Below, piece by piece: positions 16,945-26,990 of a stretch of 64,000 bases of DNA. This DNA is from Microbacterium pseudoresistens (lineage in GTDB: Bacteria; Actinomycetota; Actinomycetes; Actinomycetales; Microbacteriaceae). Numbering within the stretch: position 1 is the first letter of the stretch; each line of letters starts with the position of its first letter. A program made the position numbers and the translations under genes. The stretch is taken from positions 372,001 through 436,000 of the forward strand of contig NZ_JACCBH010000001.1 of assembly GCF_013409745.1 (NCBI RefSeq). The letters run 5' to 3'. The notes beneath the pieces were generated by a model that worked only from the letters and a program-made list of their open reading frames with translations, was not told the origin of the DNA and did not search any database.

Positions 16945-18618
16945 TCACAGCATCGGGATGCTCAGGCCGCGCTCGCGGGCGATCTCGCGGGCGTGCTCGT
17001 AGCCGGCGTCGACATGGCGCATGACACCCGTGCCGGGGTCGTTCGTGAGCACCCTCTCGAGCTTCTGCGCGGCCAGCTCCGAGCCGTCGGCGACGGTGAC
17101 CTGCCCGGCGTGGATGGAGCGGCCGATGCCGACCCCGCCCCCGTGGTGCAGCGACACCCATGAGGCGCCCGACGCGGTGTTGAGCAGGGCGTTCAGCAGC
17201 GGCCAGTCGGCGATGGCGTCGGAGCCGTCTTTCATCGCCTCGGTCTCGCGGTACGGCGAGGCGACGGATCCGGAGTCGAGGTGGTCGCGGCCGATCACGA
17301 TCGGCGCCGACAGCTCCCCCGAGGCCACCATCTCGTTGAACTTCAGCCCGGCGAGGTGGCGCTCCTTGTACCCGAGCCAGCAGATGCGGGCGGGCAGCCC
17401 CTCGAAGTGCACGGTCGAGCCGGCCTTCTCCAGCCAGCGGTGCAGCGAGGCGTCTTCCGGGAAGAGGTCGGCGATCGCGCGATCGGTCTTGCGGATATCC
17501 TCCGGGTCGCCCGAGAGCGCCGCCCAGCGGAAGGGCCCGCGCCCCTCTTCGAACTGGGGGCGGATGTAGGCGGGCACGAACCCGGGGAAGGCGAAGGCGT
17601 TCTCGAAGCCGCCGAGCCTCGCCTCCGCGCGCAGGGAGTTGCCGTAGTCGAACACGGCGGCCCCGGCATCCTGGAAGGCCACCATGGCGCGCACGTGCGC
17701 GGCCATCGACGCCCGCGCCTTCGCGGTGAAGCCCTCCGGGTCGCGGGCGGCCTCGGCCTTCCACTGGGCGAAGGGGACCTCGGCCGGCAGATACGACAGC
17801 GGGTCGTGCGCGCTGGTCTGGTCGGTGACGACGTCCACGACCAGCTCCCCCGCCTGCTGGCGGCGGAGGATCTCGGGGAACACCTCGGCGGCGTTGCCGA
17901 CGACGCCGACCGACAGCGCCTCGCCGGAGTCTTTCGCGGCGAGCACGCGGGCGAGGGTCGCATTCAGATCGGTCGTGTACTCGTCGAGGTAGCCGTGCTC
18001 GACCCGGCGCGACAGCCGCGACTCGTCGACGTCGACGACGAGCACGGCGCCCTCGTTCATGGTGACGGCGAGCGGCTGGGCCCCGCCCATGCCCCCGGCC
18101 CCCGCGGTGAGGGTCAGCGTGCCGGCGAGCGACTCTCGACCCAGCGACCGCGCGACGGCGGCGAAGGTCTCGTACGTGCCCTGCAGGATGCCCTGGGTGC
18201 CGATGTAGATCCACGAACCGGCCGTCATCTGCCCGTACATGGTCAGCCCGAGCTGCTCGAGGCGGCGGAACTCGGGCCAGGTGGCCCAGTCGCCCACGAG
18301 GTTGGAGTTGGCGATGAGCACCCGCGGCGCCCATTCGTGCGTGCGGAACACGCCCACGGGCTTACCGGACTGCACCAGCAGCGTCTCATCGGGCTCGAGC
18401 TCGTCGAGGGTGCGCACGATCGCGTCGTACGCCTCCCAGTTGCGGGCCGCACGCCCCGTGCCGCCGTAGACGACGAGGTCTTCCGGATGCTCGGCGACCT
18501 CGGGATCGAGGTTGTTCATCAGCATCCGCTTGGCGGCCTCGGCGCCCCAGCTCTTCGCCGTGCGCTCGGGACCGCGCGGGGCACGGACGGTGCGAGCTCC
18601 GGTCGTGGTGTCAGTCAT
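16945..18618 (-). CDS. hutU: Urocanate hydratase
   Basis: Urocanase of 557 residues converts urocanate to imidazolone propionate using tightly bound NAD. Seen motifs are [50 protein letters not shown] (in parts) and [13 protein letters not shown]. The start at 18618 lies inside the 3' end of hutH (8-base overlap) and has AAGGAG seven bases upstream, which is better than a longer frame extending deep into hutH. It is the second gene of the hut operon. Confidence 0.97.
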   Translation of the reverse strand: MTDTTTGARTVRAPRGPERTAKSWGAEAAKRMLMNNLDPEVAEHPEDLVVYGGTGRAARNWEAYDAIVRTLDELEPDETLLVQSGKPVGVFRTHEWAPRVLIANSNLVGDWATWPEFRRLEQLGLTMYGQMTAGSWIYIGTQGILQGTYETFAAVARSLGRESLAGTLTLTAGAGGMGGAQPLAVTMNEGAVLVVDVDESRLSRRVEHGYLDEYTTDLNATLARVLAAKDSGEALSVGVVGNAAEVFPEILRRQQAGELVVDVVTDQTSAHDPLSYLPAEVPFAQWKAEAARDPEGFTAKARASMAAHVRAMVAFQDAGAAVFDYGNSLRAEARLGGFENAFAFPGFVPAYIRPQFEEGRGPFRWAALSGDPEDIRKTDRAIADLFPEDASLHRWLEKAGSTVHFEGLPARICWLGYKERHLAGLKFNEMVASGELSAPIVIGRDHLDSGSVASPYRETEAMKDGSDAIADWPLLNALLNTASGASWVSLHHGGGVGIGRSIHAGQVTVADGSELAAQKLERVLTNDPGTGVMRHVDAGYEHAREIARERGLSIPML

Positions 18619-20152
18619 CGGTCTGCTCCTTCGCAGCGCGCAGGACCGCACCCGAGCGGACGAGCTCGGTGACGGCCTCCATATCGGGTGAGAGGAATCG
18701 GTCGGACCCGGGGCCCGCCGCGACGGTGCGGACCAGCTGCAGAGCCGCGCCGGTGGCGGGGCCGGGGCGCAGCGGCGCACGCAGGTCGAGCGCGCGGGCG
18801 CCGGTGAGGATCTCGATGGCGAGCACGCGCGCGAGGCCGTCGAGGGCGCGGCGCAGCTTGCGCGCCGCCGCCCATCCCATCGACACGTGGTCCTCCTGCA
18901 TGGCCGACGACGGGATCGAGTCGACGGAAGCGGGGACCGCCAGGCGCTTGAGCTCGGAGACGATGCCCGCCGAGGCGTACTGGGCGATCATGAGGCCGGA
19001 GTCCACGCCCACCTCGTCGGCGAGGAACGGCGGCAGGCCGCGGTTGCGGGCGGGATCCAGCGCCCGGTCGGTGCGCCGCTCGGAGACCGAGGCGACATCG
19101 GCGACGGAGATCGCGAGGAAGTCGAGCACGGCGGCGACCGGCGCGCCGTGGAAGTTGCCGTTGGATTCGATGCGGCCATCGAGGGTGACGACGGGGTTGT
19201 CGACGACGCTGGACAGCTCGCGCCCTGCGATCGTCTCGGCGTGGGATGCGGTATCGCGCGCGGCGCCGTGCACCTGCGGCGAGCAGCGCAGCGAGTAGGC
19301 GTCCTGCACGCGCCCGTCCTCGGGCCCCTTGTGGCTGTGCACGATCGGGGATGCCCCGAGGAAGGCGCGCAGGTTCGCGGCGGAGACGGTCTGGCCGTGC
19401 TGCGGGCGCAGCGCCATGAGGTCTTCGGCGAAGACGGCGTCGGTGCCCAGCTGCGACTCGATCGACATCGCCGCGGCGAGATCGGCGGTGTCCAGCAGCA
19501 GCTCCAGGTCGTGCAGGGCCAGGCACAGCATCCCGAGCATCCCGTCGGTGCCGTTGATGAGGGCGAGGCCCTCCTTCTCTTCGAGCACGAGCGGTTCGAT
19601 GCCGGCAGCGCTCAGCGCCTGCGCCGCGGAGATCGGCTCGCCCTGCGCATCGTGCACTTCTCCCTCCCCCATCGCGGCGAGCGCGATGTGGGCGAGCGGC
19701 GCGAGGTCTCCCGAGCATCCGAGCGAGCCGTACTCGCGCACGATCGGCGTGATCCCGGCGTTCAGCATGTCGGCATACGTGCGCACCACGACGGGCCGCA
19801 CCCCGGTGCGCCCCGAAGCCAACGTCTGCAGCCGCAGCAACTGGAGCGCGCGTACGACCTCGGTCTCCACCTCGGCACCGGTGCCGGCGGCGTGGGAGCG
19901 GATGAGGCTCGCCTGCAGCTGACGGCGTCGTTCGGGGGCGATGAAGGTCGTCGCGAGGGCCCCGAATCCGGTGGAGACCCCGTAGTGCGGGTTCGGATCG
20001 GCGGCCTTCGCGTCGATGACGGCGCGCGACGCCGCCACGCGGTCGAGCGCCGCGGAGGCGACGTCCACGGGCACGCCGTGACGGGCGATGGCGACGACGT
20101 CGGCGACGGAGAGCGGCGCATCGCCGAGGATGACAGGGGAAGGATGCGGCAT
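18611..20152 (-). CDS. hutH: Histidine ammonia-lyase
   Basis: Histidase of 513 residues, the usual size, deaminates histidine to urocanate. The MIO cofactor segment reads [14 protein letters not shown]; Cys replaces the more common Ala of ASG, as is also known in streptomycete enzymes. [14 protein letters not shown] and [14 protein letters not shown] support the call. The ATG at 20152 was chosen because residues upstream of it are not family-like and would run into the regulator promoter. It is the first gene of the leftward hut operon and diverges from the IclR-family regulator. Confidence 0.96.
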   Translation of the reverse strand: MPHPSPVILGDAPLSVADVVAIARHGVPVDVASAALDRVAASRAVIDAKAADPNPHYGVSTGFGALATTFIAPERRRQLQASLIRSHAAGTGAEVETEVVRALQLLRLQTLASGRTGVRPVVVRTYADMLNAGITPIVREYGSLGCSGDLAPLAHIALAAMGEGEVHDAQGEPISAAQALSAAGIEPLVLEEKEGLALINGTDGMLGMLCLALHDLELLLDTADLAAAMSIESQLGTDAVFAEDLMALRPQHGQTVSAANLRAFLGASPIVHSHKGPEDGRVQDAYSLRCSPQVHGAARDTASHAETIAGRELSSVVDNPVVTLDGRIESNGNFHGAPVAAVLDFLAISVADVASVSERRTDRALDPARNRGLPPFLADEVGVDSGLMIAQYASAGIVSELKRLAVPASVDSIPSSAMQEDHVSMGWAAARKLRRALDGLARVLAIEILTGARALDLRAPLRPGPATGAALQLVRTVAAGPGSDRFLSPDMEAVTELVRSGAVLRAAKEQTDD

Positions 20153-20207
20153 GCACCGATTCCACACCCGTCGACACCACGGTGCACCCCGCGACGCCGC
20201 GAATCCG

Positions 20208-20221
20208 TCTGGGATCCCAGA
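20208..20221. promoter_or_regulatory. Perfect 14-base palindrome between hutH and the IclR gene
   Basis: TCTGGGATCCCAGA is self-complementary over its whole length. It lies 56 bases upstream of hutH and just before a TACGGT (20228-20233) that could be the -10 element of the regulator gene. This is the expected place for an operator of the divergent IclR-family protein, controlling the hut operon and its own gene. Confidence 0.55.
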
Positions 20222-20256
20222 TGTTGGTACGGTCCGCGATCTGGCATCCTGAGGTC

Positions 20257-21030
20257 GTGGATCCGGATGCTCTCCCGCCCAGGCCGCAGGTGCCCGCCGC
20301 CGATCAGACCCTGCGGATTCTGCGCCACCTCGCCCGGCGCCCTGCGCCCGTGGCGGCTTCGGCGCTCGCACGCGACCTCGGCATCCCGCGATCGACCGTC
20401 TATCACCTGCTGGCAACGCTGGCCGATCACGGATTCGTCACCCACCTCCCGGACGAGCGCCGGTGGGGGCTCGGCTCCTCCGCCTTCGAGCTCTCCGGCG
20501 GGTACTCCAGGCAGGAGCCCCTCGCCCGCTTGGGCAGACCGCTCATCGCGGCACTTGCCGACAGGGTGGGCGAGAGCGCGCATCTGGCGATCCTCACCGG
20601 GCGTGACGTGCTCTACATCGTCGAGGAGCGCGCACCGCGCCGACCGGCGCTCGTGAGCGATGTCGGCGTGCGCCTGCCCGCGCACCTGACCGCGACGGGT
20701 CGTGCGATGCTCGCGGCGATGCCGGCGGCACAGGTGCGTGCGCTGTATCCCGACGCCTCCGCGTTCACCGATCGCACAGGATCCGGTCCCCGTCGGCCCG
20801 CAGAGCTGCGCGACCTGCTGCGCGAGATCCGGCGCACGGGGATCGCCGCCGAGCACGGCGAGGTCACCGGCGGGTTGCGGTCGGTCGCCGTCGCCGTGCG
20901 GGACCACACCGGCTGGCCCGTCGCCGCCGTCGCAACGACCTGGCCGGACGAGCTGGAGCGTGCCGTCGACGGCACGGTGGAGGATGTCGCGGAGGTCGCC
21001 GCTGAACTCGAGCGCCGCCTGCGGCGCTGA
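20257..21030 (+). CDS. IclR-family transcriptional regulator, probably of the hut operon
   Basis: This protein of about 257 residues has an IclR winged helix (QTLRILRHLARR, LGIPRSTVYHLLATLADHGF) and the ligand-sensing C-terminal domain (LPAHLTATGRAMLAAM, GGLRSVAVAVRDHTGWPVAAV). The GTG at 20257 is preferred: earlier in-frame starts (20182, 20221) would include the palindrome and the likely -10. Divergent placement from hutH indicates control of histidine utilisation, probably with a pathway intermediate as effector; this is inferred from context. Confidence 0.87.
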   Translation: MDPDALPPRPQVPAADQTLRILRHLARRPAPVAASALARDLGIPRSTVYHLLATLADHGFVTHLPDERRWGLGSSAFELSGGYSRQEPLARLGRPLIAALADRVGESAHLAILTGRDVLYIVEERAPRRPALVSDVGVRLPAHLTATGRAMLAAMPAAQVRALYPDASAFTDRTGSGPRRPAELRDLLREIRRTGIAAEHGEVTGGLRSVAVAVRDHTGWPVAAVATTWPDELERAVDGTVEDVAEVAAELERRLRR

Positions 21031-21075
21031 CGACCTCCGCGATCACGGACGACCTGGAGCCGGACTCGATCCGGA

Positions 21076-21210
21076 TCAGCCCTTCGCGCCCTTGCGGGGC
21101 TTGAGGAACGACTCCGGCTCCTGCTTGGCGCGCTTGACCTGGCGCTTCTCCTTCAACGACAGCTTGGCGACCTTCTTGCCTCCGCGCTGCTGTGGTGCTT
21201 TCCCTGACAT
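21076..21210 (-). CDS. Small basic conserved protein, 44 residues
   Basis: MSGKAPQQRGGKKVAKLSLK begins a Lys/Arg-rich 44-residue protein ending FLKPRKGAKG. A purine-rich GGGGAAG precedes the ATG. Short basic proteins of this pattern are widespread in actinobacteria and of unknown function. It could bind nucleic acid or the ribosome, judging only from charge. The 24 residues upstream of the chosen ATG do not look like protein. Confidence 0.6.
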   Translation of the reverse strand: MSGKAPQQRGGKKVAKLSLKEKRQVKRAKQEPESFLKPRKGAKG

Positions 21211-21374
21211 CGGAACTCGCTTCCCCTCGGATGTGGCTGGCGGGTGTGCCCCTGACCATAGCCCATCCGCACACGAAGTCAAATCAGCGTCTGAACAGGA
21301 AAAAAATCCGCGCCTATCCCCACATGAGCGCCCGGTGTGACAAGTCGTGCCGTACGGCCGGATACGCTCAGAGG

Positions 21375-22295
21375 GTGCTCGAAACTCTCACCGGATTCGC
21401 CGTGGTGGGACTCGCCATCGCCGTCGGGTACATCATCGGACGCATCGACCTGCTCGGCCCGCACGCCCGCGAGGTGCTGTCGCGGCTGACGTTCTTCGTG
21501 CTCTCCCCGTTCCTGCTGTTCACCGTGCTGGCCCAGGCGGATGCGAAGGTGCTGTTCTCCTCGTTGCTCCCGGTCTCGGCGGTCGCGGCAATCGTCGTCT
21601 TCGCGCTGTACGCCACGGTCGCGCGGGTGGCGTGGAAGCGGAGCCTGGGCGAGACCGTCATCGGCACGCTCTCGGCGGGACAGGTCAACTCCAACAACAT
21701 CGGCATCCCGCTCTCGCTCTACCTCCTGGGCAGCGCGGCGTATCCGGCCCCGGTCATCCTCATGCAGCTGCTCGTGTTCACGCCGGTGACCCTGAGCATC
21801 CTCGACACCGTCACGCACGGCCGATCGTCGCTGGGCCGCACGCTCGCGCGCACGATCACCAACCCGATCATCATCGGTTCGGCACTGGGAACCCTCATCT
21901 CGGTGCTCGGCGTCGAGCTGCCGCCGATCGTGCTCGAGCCGGCGACGCTGCTGGCCAACGCGTGCGTGCCGGTGCTGCTGATCAGCTACGGCATCTCGCT
22001 GCACGGCCAGCGTGTGCTGGGCGCCGTCGGCCGGCGGCGCGACGTGCTGCTGGCCTCGACGCTCAAGCTCATCGTCATGCCTGTGATCGCCTGGGCCGTT
22101 GCAGAGTTCGTGTTCGGGCTCAGCGCGCATGAAGTGCTCATCGTCGTCGTGCTCGCGGCGCTTCCCACCGCCCAGAACGTGTTCAACTACTCGCAGCGCT
22201 ACGACATCGGCGAGCCCATCGCCCGCGACACCGTCTTCATCACGACCATCGGATGCATCCCCGTCCTGCTCGTGGCGACCGTGCTGCTCGGCTGA
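21375..22295 (+). CDS. AEC-family (auxin efflux carrier) transporter
   Basis: This 306-residue membrane protein has about ten membrane segments. It starts VLETLTGFAVVGLAIAVGYI and shows the family features SAGQVNSNNIGIPLSLYLLG in the first half and AALPTAQNVFNYSQRY in the second. AEC carriers export or exchange small carboxylates. The GTG start at 21375 is preceded by TACGCT seven bases upstream, which suggests a leaderless transcript. It ends at a strong hairpin shared with the surface-protein gene on the opposite strand. Confidence 0.87.
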   Translation: MLETLTGFAVVGLAIAVGYIIGRIDLLGPHAREVLSRLTFFVLSPFLLFTVLAQADAKVLFSSLLPVSAVAAIVVFALYATVARVAWKRSLGETVIGTLSAGQVNSNNIGIPLSLYLLGSAAYPAPVILMQLLVFTPVTLSILDTVTHGRSSLGRTLARTITNPIIIGSALGTLISVLGVELPPIVLEPATLLANACVPVLLISYGISLHGQRVLGAVGRRRDVLLASTLKLIVMPVIAWAVAEFVFGLSAHEVLIVVVLAALPTAQNVFNYSQRYDIGEPIARDTVFITTIGCIPVLLVATVLLG

Positions 22296-22312
22296 CGACC
22301 CCGCACGCAGAC

Positions 22313-22347
22313 AGCGGCCGCGCCCTCTTCAGAGGACCGCGACCGCT
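22313..22347. terminator. Bidirectional hairpin between AEC carrier and surface protein
   Basis: A nearly perfect stem with arms 22313-22328 and 22331-22347, including the inner CCTCT-TC-AGAGG, lies in the convergent gap. It would terminate both the AEC gene (+) and the surface-protein gene (-). Confidence 0.7.
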
Positions 22348-22380
22348 GCCTTCTCGCTCGGCGTGTCCGCCGACGACGGA

Positions 22381-24385
22381 TCAGCCGTGCTGTCGGCGAC
22401 GTGCCAGCACCGCGGTGCCGACTCCCAGCATGACCAGCAGGAGGCCGCCGGCAGCATACGGCAGTGCGGACTCGCCGCCCGTGACGGCCAGCGGGCCCGA
22501 CGGGGCCTTGGTCGTGACCTCGGCGGTCGAGTCGGGCGAGGTCACCGGGCCGAACGGGCCGACGCCGTTCGCCGACGCGGTGTTCGTGAGCGCATCTCCG
22601 GTGAGGTCGGCCGCGAGCACGATGTACTCGGCCTCGCAGACGACCGTGTCGGTCGGAGCGAGCAGCTCGGCCTCGGCGGGGCACACGATCTCACCGAGCT
22701 CGCCGGCGCCCGAGAAGTCGCCCTCCTCGATGGAGACGTCGGCGATCGTCACGTTGCCGGTGTTGGTGACCGTGAACGCGTAGGTGATGACCTGGCCCGC
22801 GGCGGTCGCGATGTCGGTGTCGGCCGACTTCACCAGCGAGAGGGCAGGGTTCGGCAGCACGGTCGGGACCTCGGCATCCGCCTCGGCACCGATCTGCGTG
22901 CCGCCGGGGGTCACGCCGCTCGCCTGCGCGTGGTTCTCCAGCGCAGACCCGTCGAGGTCGTCCAGGCCCGCCGTGTACACGGCCGTGCAGGTGAGCTTGT
23001 CGCCCACCGCGAGGTCGGTGACGCCTCCGCAGTCGATCGGACCCATCGTGCCGGTGCCGCCGATCGGCCCTGGATCGGTCACCGTGACGTCGTGCAGGTC
23101 GACCTCTCCGTCGTTGAACACGACGAAGGTGTACGTGGCCTCGCGGTCATCGGCGGTCAGGGCCTCCGGCTCGACCGTCTTGGTAAGGCTCATGGAGGGC
23201 ACGAGCGCACGGATCTGCGCGGACGGCTCGCCGTCCAGACCGGTGGCGCCAGTGATCGTGTTCGTGAAATCGCCGCCCGCGGCGAGCACCACGTCGATCG
23301 AGATGGTGCACGACTCGACGCCTCGGGCGATCGAGCCGTCGGCGACCTCCAGCACGCCGGATCCCGCGTCGGCCGTCACATCGGCGGCGGCGCAGGTGGT
23401 CGCGACGTTCGGCGTCTCGGCGATCGTCATGCCCGACGGCATCGTGTCGCTGAAGCCCCATCCTGTCTTCGCGGAGAGCTCGCTCGTGTTCACGACGGTG
23501 AGCTGCATCGTGACGGGCTGACCGATCTCGTACCGCCTCCTGGGCGAACGACTTGTGCAGCGTGGGCGTCGCGTCGTACAGGCGCAGGTTGTCGTAGGCG
23601 AAGTCGTTGCCGCTGCCCGCGACCTCGGAGTTCCACAGGACGAACTCCGCCGCGCCCGTCGCGGGGCTCTGGATGCCGTCCGAGACGAAGCTGCCGACGA
23701 ACACCGGCTCGTTCGGGTCGCCGTCGCTCGTGCCCCCGGCACAGGCGACGATCGCATCCGAGGCGAAGTTCGAGTCGCCGGAGACGGCGAAGCCGGGGAA
23801 GAGGCGGGAGTTGATGCTCGCGCTGCAGTTGATCTCCGCGACGTCGACGCCCGCGACGTAGAAGCGATCCGCCGTGAGCTCGAAGGCGCTCGGGGCAGGG
23901 CCCTGCAGCATCACGTTGTCGCCGGAGGCGCCGTCCTTGTCGGTGTAGGCGGTGACGGCGTGGTTCGTGGCGGGATCCGCCGCGCCGTTGACGACGCCGA
24001 GCTGCTGGGCGAGTCGCTGCACGTGGGCGCGCGCATCCGGGTTGATGTTGCATATGCCGGGGTCGAAGACCGTGTCTGCCGCCTGCAGCACCACGCCGTT
24101 GCAGGCTTCCAGGTCGAGCCACGACGGCGTGCTGCTGTACACGCCGCCGTCGGCGCGGGCGTAATCGGCGACGCTGATGGCGGTCTCGGCGACATTGTCG
24201 TCGAACGTCTCCTCGAACACGAGGGTCGGATCGGCGGGGGCGGGCGCGGCCGTCACCGCGACCTCGGCAGGCACCGGTACCGCGAACGCCGCGGTCGGGG
24301 CCGCCAGGCCGATCCCCAGAACGACAGCACCGCCGCTGCTCCATGCGACGAGCCGTCTGATTCGTTCCCTCTTCGACAAAGACAT
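22381..24385 (-). pseudogene. DUF11-repeat cell-surface protein with C-terminal sorting signal, frameshifted
   Basis: The first part (24385 to about 23535) encodes a signal peptide (GLAAPTAAFA) and a secreted domain containing TLVFEETFDDNVAETAISV and NFASDAIVACAGGTSDG. The second part, in another frame, carries DUF11-type repeats (VTMQLTVVNTSELS, ATYTFVVFNDGEVDLHDVTV, ITYAFTVTNTGNVTIADVSI). It ends with PLAVTGG, a hydrophobic helix and ARRRQHG, which is a class-E sortase-like LAxTG anchor. Removing one base in the GGAGGCGGTA run at 23531-23540 joins KSFAQEA to YEIGQPV and gives one protein of about 667 residues. Either the gene is broken or the assembly has one extra base. The ribosome site AGGAGA supports the start. 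Confidence 0.8.
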
Positions 24386-24491
24386 AGGTCTCCTGTGTTC
24401 ACCAGTTCCGGACTACTCGGCCCCAGACACACGGAGCCCCTGGGCTAGGTTGCCAAAGCCCGCGACGGGTACCGCGCCGGAGCCGGGAAAA

Positions 24492-24510
24492 TGACCCCCG
24501 TGAGGGGTCA
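24492..24510. terminator. Short hairpin at the end of the TetR gene
   Basis: TGACCCC-CGTGA-GGGGTCA is a perfect 7-base stem that includes the TetR stop codon. It could end the TetR transcript, although no T-run follows. Confidence 0.35.
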
Positions 24511-25191
24511 CCGCACCGCTGGTCGCTGTCGCTGTCGAGCGGCAGGGGCGTACGCCGCGACGAACGCAACGGCCGCCTCCGCGGCGCGGCGGTCGCGTTC
24601 GTGGTCATCGGGAAGGTCGGCGGGGAGGAACATCGCGCGATCCTGTGCCGGAGCCAGCGCGAGGTAGGCGAAATGCGCGGCCGCTCCGCGGAGGTCGTCC
24701 GCGTGCAACAGCCCGGCCTCGACATACGGACGCAGTTGCGCGGCGATCACCTCGATGCCGCGCGCCGGAGCCTGCTCGTAGTACCGGCGGGCGAGATCCG
24801 GGAATCGGTCGGCCTCGGCGATGATCAGCCGCCGCAGAGACAGCACCTGCACGTGCAGCACGGCATCGAGATACCCGCGCGCGACGGCGCGCAGGCGATC
24901 CTCGAGCTCGTCGACCGTCACTGCCGGTGCGGCACCGAAGGCCGCGGCGATGATGTCGATCACCGCATCGGATCTACCGGTCACGGCGCCGACGATCTCG
25001 CGGAACAGCGCCTCTTTGTCGACGAACTGCTTGTAGACCGTCTGCTTCGACACGCTCGCCGCCGCCGCGACCTCGTCCATGCTCGTGCCGCGGAAGCCGT
25101 TGCGCAGGAACAGCGTCGTCGCCGCCGCCAGGATCGCCTCGCGCTTCTGCGCGGTTCGCCCGCCGGGTGCGCCCTGCGTCGCCGTGCTCAC
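24508..25191 (-). CDS. TetR/AcrR-family transcriptional regulator
   Basis: This 227-residue regulator has an N-terminal helix-turn-helix (AILAAATTLFLRNGFRGTSM, VSKQTVYKQFVDKEALF) and a C-terminal ligand domain typical of AcrR-like proteins (RRLIIAEADRFPDLARRYYE). It starts at a GTG with a strong GGAGGAG ribosome site. The operator-like dyad at 25226 lies in the short divergent gap shared with the DUF998 gene, so it probably represses both. Because its apparent target is interrupted, the regulator may be a leftover. Confidence 0.9.
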   Translation of the reverse strand: MSTATQGAPGGRTAQKREAILAAATTLFLRNGFRGTSMDEVAAAASVSKQTVYKQFVDKEALFREIVGAVTGRSDAVIDIIAAAFGAAPAVTVDELEDRLRAVARGYLDAVLHVQVLSLRRLIIAEADRFPDLARRYYEQAPARGIEVIAAQLRPYVEAGLLHADDLRGAAAHFAYLALAPAQDRAMFLPADLPDDHERDRRAAEAAVAFVAAYAPAARQRQRPAVR

Positions 25192-25225
25192 GAGATCTCC
25201 TCCGCCATCGCCATGTCCCTATAGT

Positions 25226-25240
25226 ACTAGACAGTCCAGT
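25226..25240. promoter_or_regulatory. TetR-type operator dyad
   Basis: ACTAGACAGTCCAGT is a 15-base dyad, ACTAGAC and GTCCAGT around a central A, with one mismatch. It resembles the operator class bound by many AcrR-like regulators and lies between the divergent TetR and DUF998 starts. Confidence 0.65.
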
Positions 25241-25256
25241 TTGATATGCTGAGCCC

Positions 25257-25952
25257 ATGCCCCAGGATCCGACCGCATTCGACCGTGCCGCCGCCGTCAC
25301 CCGCAGCCTGCTCGGCTGGGGAGTGGTCGTCGGCCCGTTCTACCTCGTCATCGGCGTGGCGCTCGCACTCACGCGCCCTGGCTTCGACCTCTCGCGTCAC
25401 GCGCTGAGCCTGCTGACGCTGGGCGAGTTCGGATGAATGCAGCGCGCCAACCTCGTCATCTCGGCACTCATGGTCCTGGCCGCCACCTACGGCATCCTGC
25501 GCGCGATCCGCACCGGGCGCGGACTCGCGATCGGGGTGCTTACCGGCGCATACGGGGTCTGCCTCGCCCTCAGCGCCCTGTTCCTCCCCGACCCGTCCGG
25601 CGGCTTCCCGCCGGGAGAATCGAGCGGCGCGGCGACGACCGGCGGCATCCTGCACCTCGCGTTCGGCGCCATCGGCTTCGCCTGTCTCGCGGCGGCTGCG
25701 TTCGCCTACGCACGGTGGGCGTCCGTGCGCGGCGAGCGGGCCCAGGCCCTGCTCGGGCTGTGCGGCGGGATCGTCGTGCTCGTCGGCTTCGTCGCCGGCG
25801 CCGCGCTGGCCCGATCCCCGATCGGCGTGGCGTTGCTGTGGGCATCGGTGCTCGCAGGGCTGCTGTGGCTCGCACTGGCGTGCGCGCACCTGTACACCGT
25901 GGTTCCGCATCCGGTGCTGGCACAGCGCGCCCCGCATCCGGATCCCGCGTGA
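25257..25952 (+). pseudogene. DUF998 membrane protein with in-frame TGA at codon 60
   Basis: The frame opens at an ATG (25257) and encodes a DUF998-type six-helix membrane protein: LLGWGVVVGPFYLVIGVALA, then RPGFDLSRHALSLLTLGEFG. It meets TGA at 25434-25436 and continues directly in the same frame with MQRANLVISALMVLAATYG to 25952. In relatives the residue after LGxxG is usually Trp before Ile/Met-Gln-x-Ala-Asn, so TGG-to-TGA is the simple explanation. An ATG follows the stop immediately, so translation could restart, giving a 171-residue remainder without the first helix. A real nonsense mutation or a base-call error are both possible. Confidence 0.75.
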
Positions 25953-26224
25953 GGCGCTCGCGCCGACGATCCGATACGGCCGCTCGCGGAACGGACGCGT
26001 GAAGAGCCGGCGATGCGCTCATCCACCGGATGCCATGAACGCACCGATCACGCTCGTCATTCCCCGTGAGCGTGCGAAGATCATGCCCTGGATCGGGGCA
26101 GCTCACACAGCGTGCGCAACCGGAGTTGCGCGGTTGCCCCGGGAAAGCAGCCGGACGATGTGGATCTGACCGAGCGCTACGGGAACAGGCGACAACGGGT
26201 CGAGCGGCTTGCTTCCGCCTGGAA
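25953..26224. other. Non-coding stretch before the decayed region
   Basis: No gene is recognised in these 270 bases. Open frames here lack family features and base pattern. One small inverted repeat around GCGCAACCGGAGTTGCGCGG (about 26111-26132) is the only structure noticed. Confidence 0.4.
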
Positions 26225-26885
26225 TCAATGCTCTGGCTGGGGCGAACAGCCCGCGCGCAGGGGGCGGGGGTGAACGCTCTGGCGCGTCAGTACGGGGTTC
26301 ATCGGGGCACGGTGTGGGCGAAGACTCGGCAGTCCTGACGCTTCTCGGCGCGCGGCCCGTCGGCGATACTCCGAGGGCGGGGTACCGACCCGGCGGCGGA
26401 ACTGCCGAGATGCGAAGTCAGGATCGCGCCAGCCGACCTGGTGGGCGATCACGGCGACAGATTGGTCGGTCGTGTGGAGAAGGTGCGCCATCTGTTGGAT
26501 GCGCAGCATGGCCAGGTACGCGATCGGCGACGTGCCATACGCTTCCACGAACACCCGGCCCAGTTGCGACGGGGACAGGTGCACCGTCTGCGCGAGTCCG
26601 TCCAGCGTCCACCGTTCCTGCAACGAGTCACGCAGCAACTCGGCGGCGCGCCGGGCCTCGTCTCGCACGGGTGTGAACTACCGGTGTCGCGGCACGGTAG
26701 GACGCATGCTGGATCGTCTGTGCCGCTCTGCGGTGGCCGTGACGACCAGGTGCGGGGCAAGGACATCAAGAACGGAGAACAGCAGGTACCGGGCCGGATA
26801 GAACCGCTCCGGTCGAGATCCCTCGATGCTCAGGGAGACCAGCTCGTCCAGCCACGGCATCAGCAGCCCGGCACGATCCTCGCCC
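26225..26885 (-). pseudogene. AraC-family regulator relic, N-terminally cut and interrupted by TAG
   Basis: One minus-strand frame reads from [20 protein letters not shown] through PARYLLFSVLDVLAPHLVVT to a TAG at 26678-26680, then FTPVRDEARRAAELL and a typical AraC DNA-binding domain (LDGLAQTVHLSPSQLGRVFV, VAVIAHQVGWRDPDFASRQF, VGTPPSEYRR). The sensing domain is truncated where an IS630-like fragment begins at about 26886. The tail after residue RRR, down to 26225, is not family-like and overlaps a possible recombinase remnant on the other strand. The piece after the stop could still be made from a GTG at 26668 (147 residues), but a functional regulator is unlikely. Confidence 0.72.
26255..26338 (+). 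pseudogene. Possible recombinase C-terminal helix-turn-helix scrap
   Basis: The last 27 codons of a short plus-strand frame read GVNALARQYGVHRGTVWAKT, which resembles the C-terminal helix-turn-helix of serine recombinases/resolvases. Nothing upstream supports a catalytic domain. It is only suggestive and would fit the surrounding mobile-element debris. Confidence 0.3.
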
Positions 26886-26990
26886 AGAAAGTGGCGGTCG
26901 CGGTTCTTGGAGTCACGGCTGGACGGCCTCGTTGATGAGCCGCGGCCGGGCCGACCTGCGCTGATCGGCGTGGACCAGGCCCGCAGCCGA
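26886..26990 (+). pseudogene. IS630-family transposase fragment
   Basis: The plus-strand frame contains [20 protein letters not shown] followed by [12 protein letters not shown], the conserved N-terminal linker of IS630-type transposases (helix-turn-helix domain end and entry to the DDE domain). No DDE part follows, and no ends were found. It abuts the truncated AraC relic. Confidence 0.6.

Noticed and set aside
22381..23757. Separate gene made only of the DUF11 repeats
   Set aside because: Its first about 75 codons are antisense-like Arg/Ser-rich sequence from the frame overlap; the repeats belong to the upstream signal-peptide part after a one-base shift.
25434..25436. TGA read as selenocysteine in the DUF998 gene
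   Set aside because: The expected residue is Trp, the family is not a selenoprotein family, and no SECIS-like hairpin was seen after the codon.
26066..26338. A 90-codon plus-strand frame as a real gene
   Set aside because: Only its last 27 codons resemble a recombinase helix-turn-helix; the rest is unlike protein and overlaps the AraC relic.
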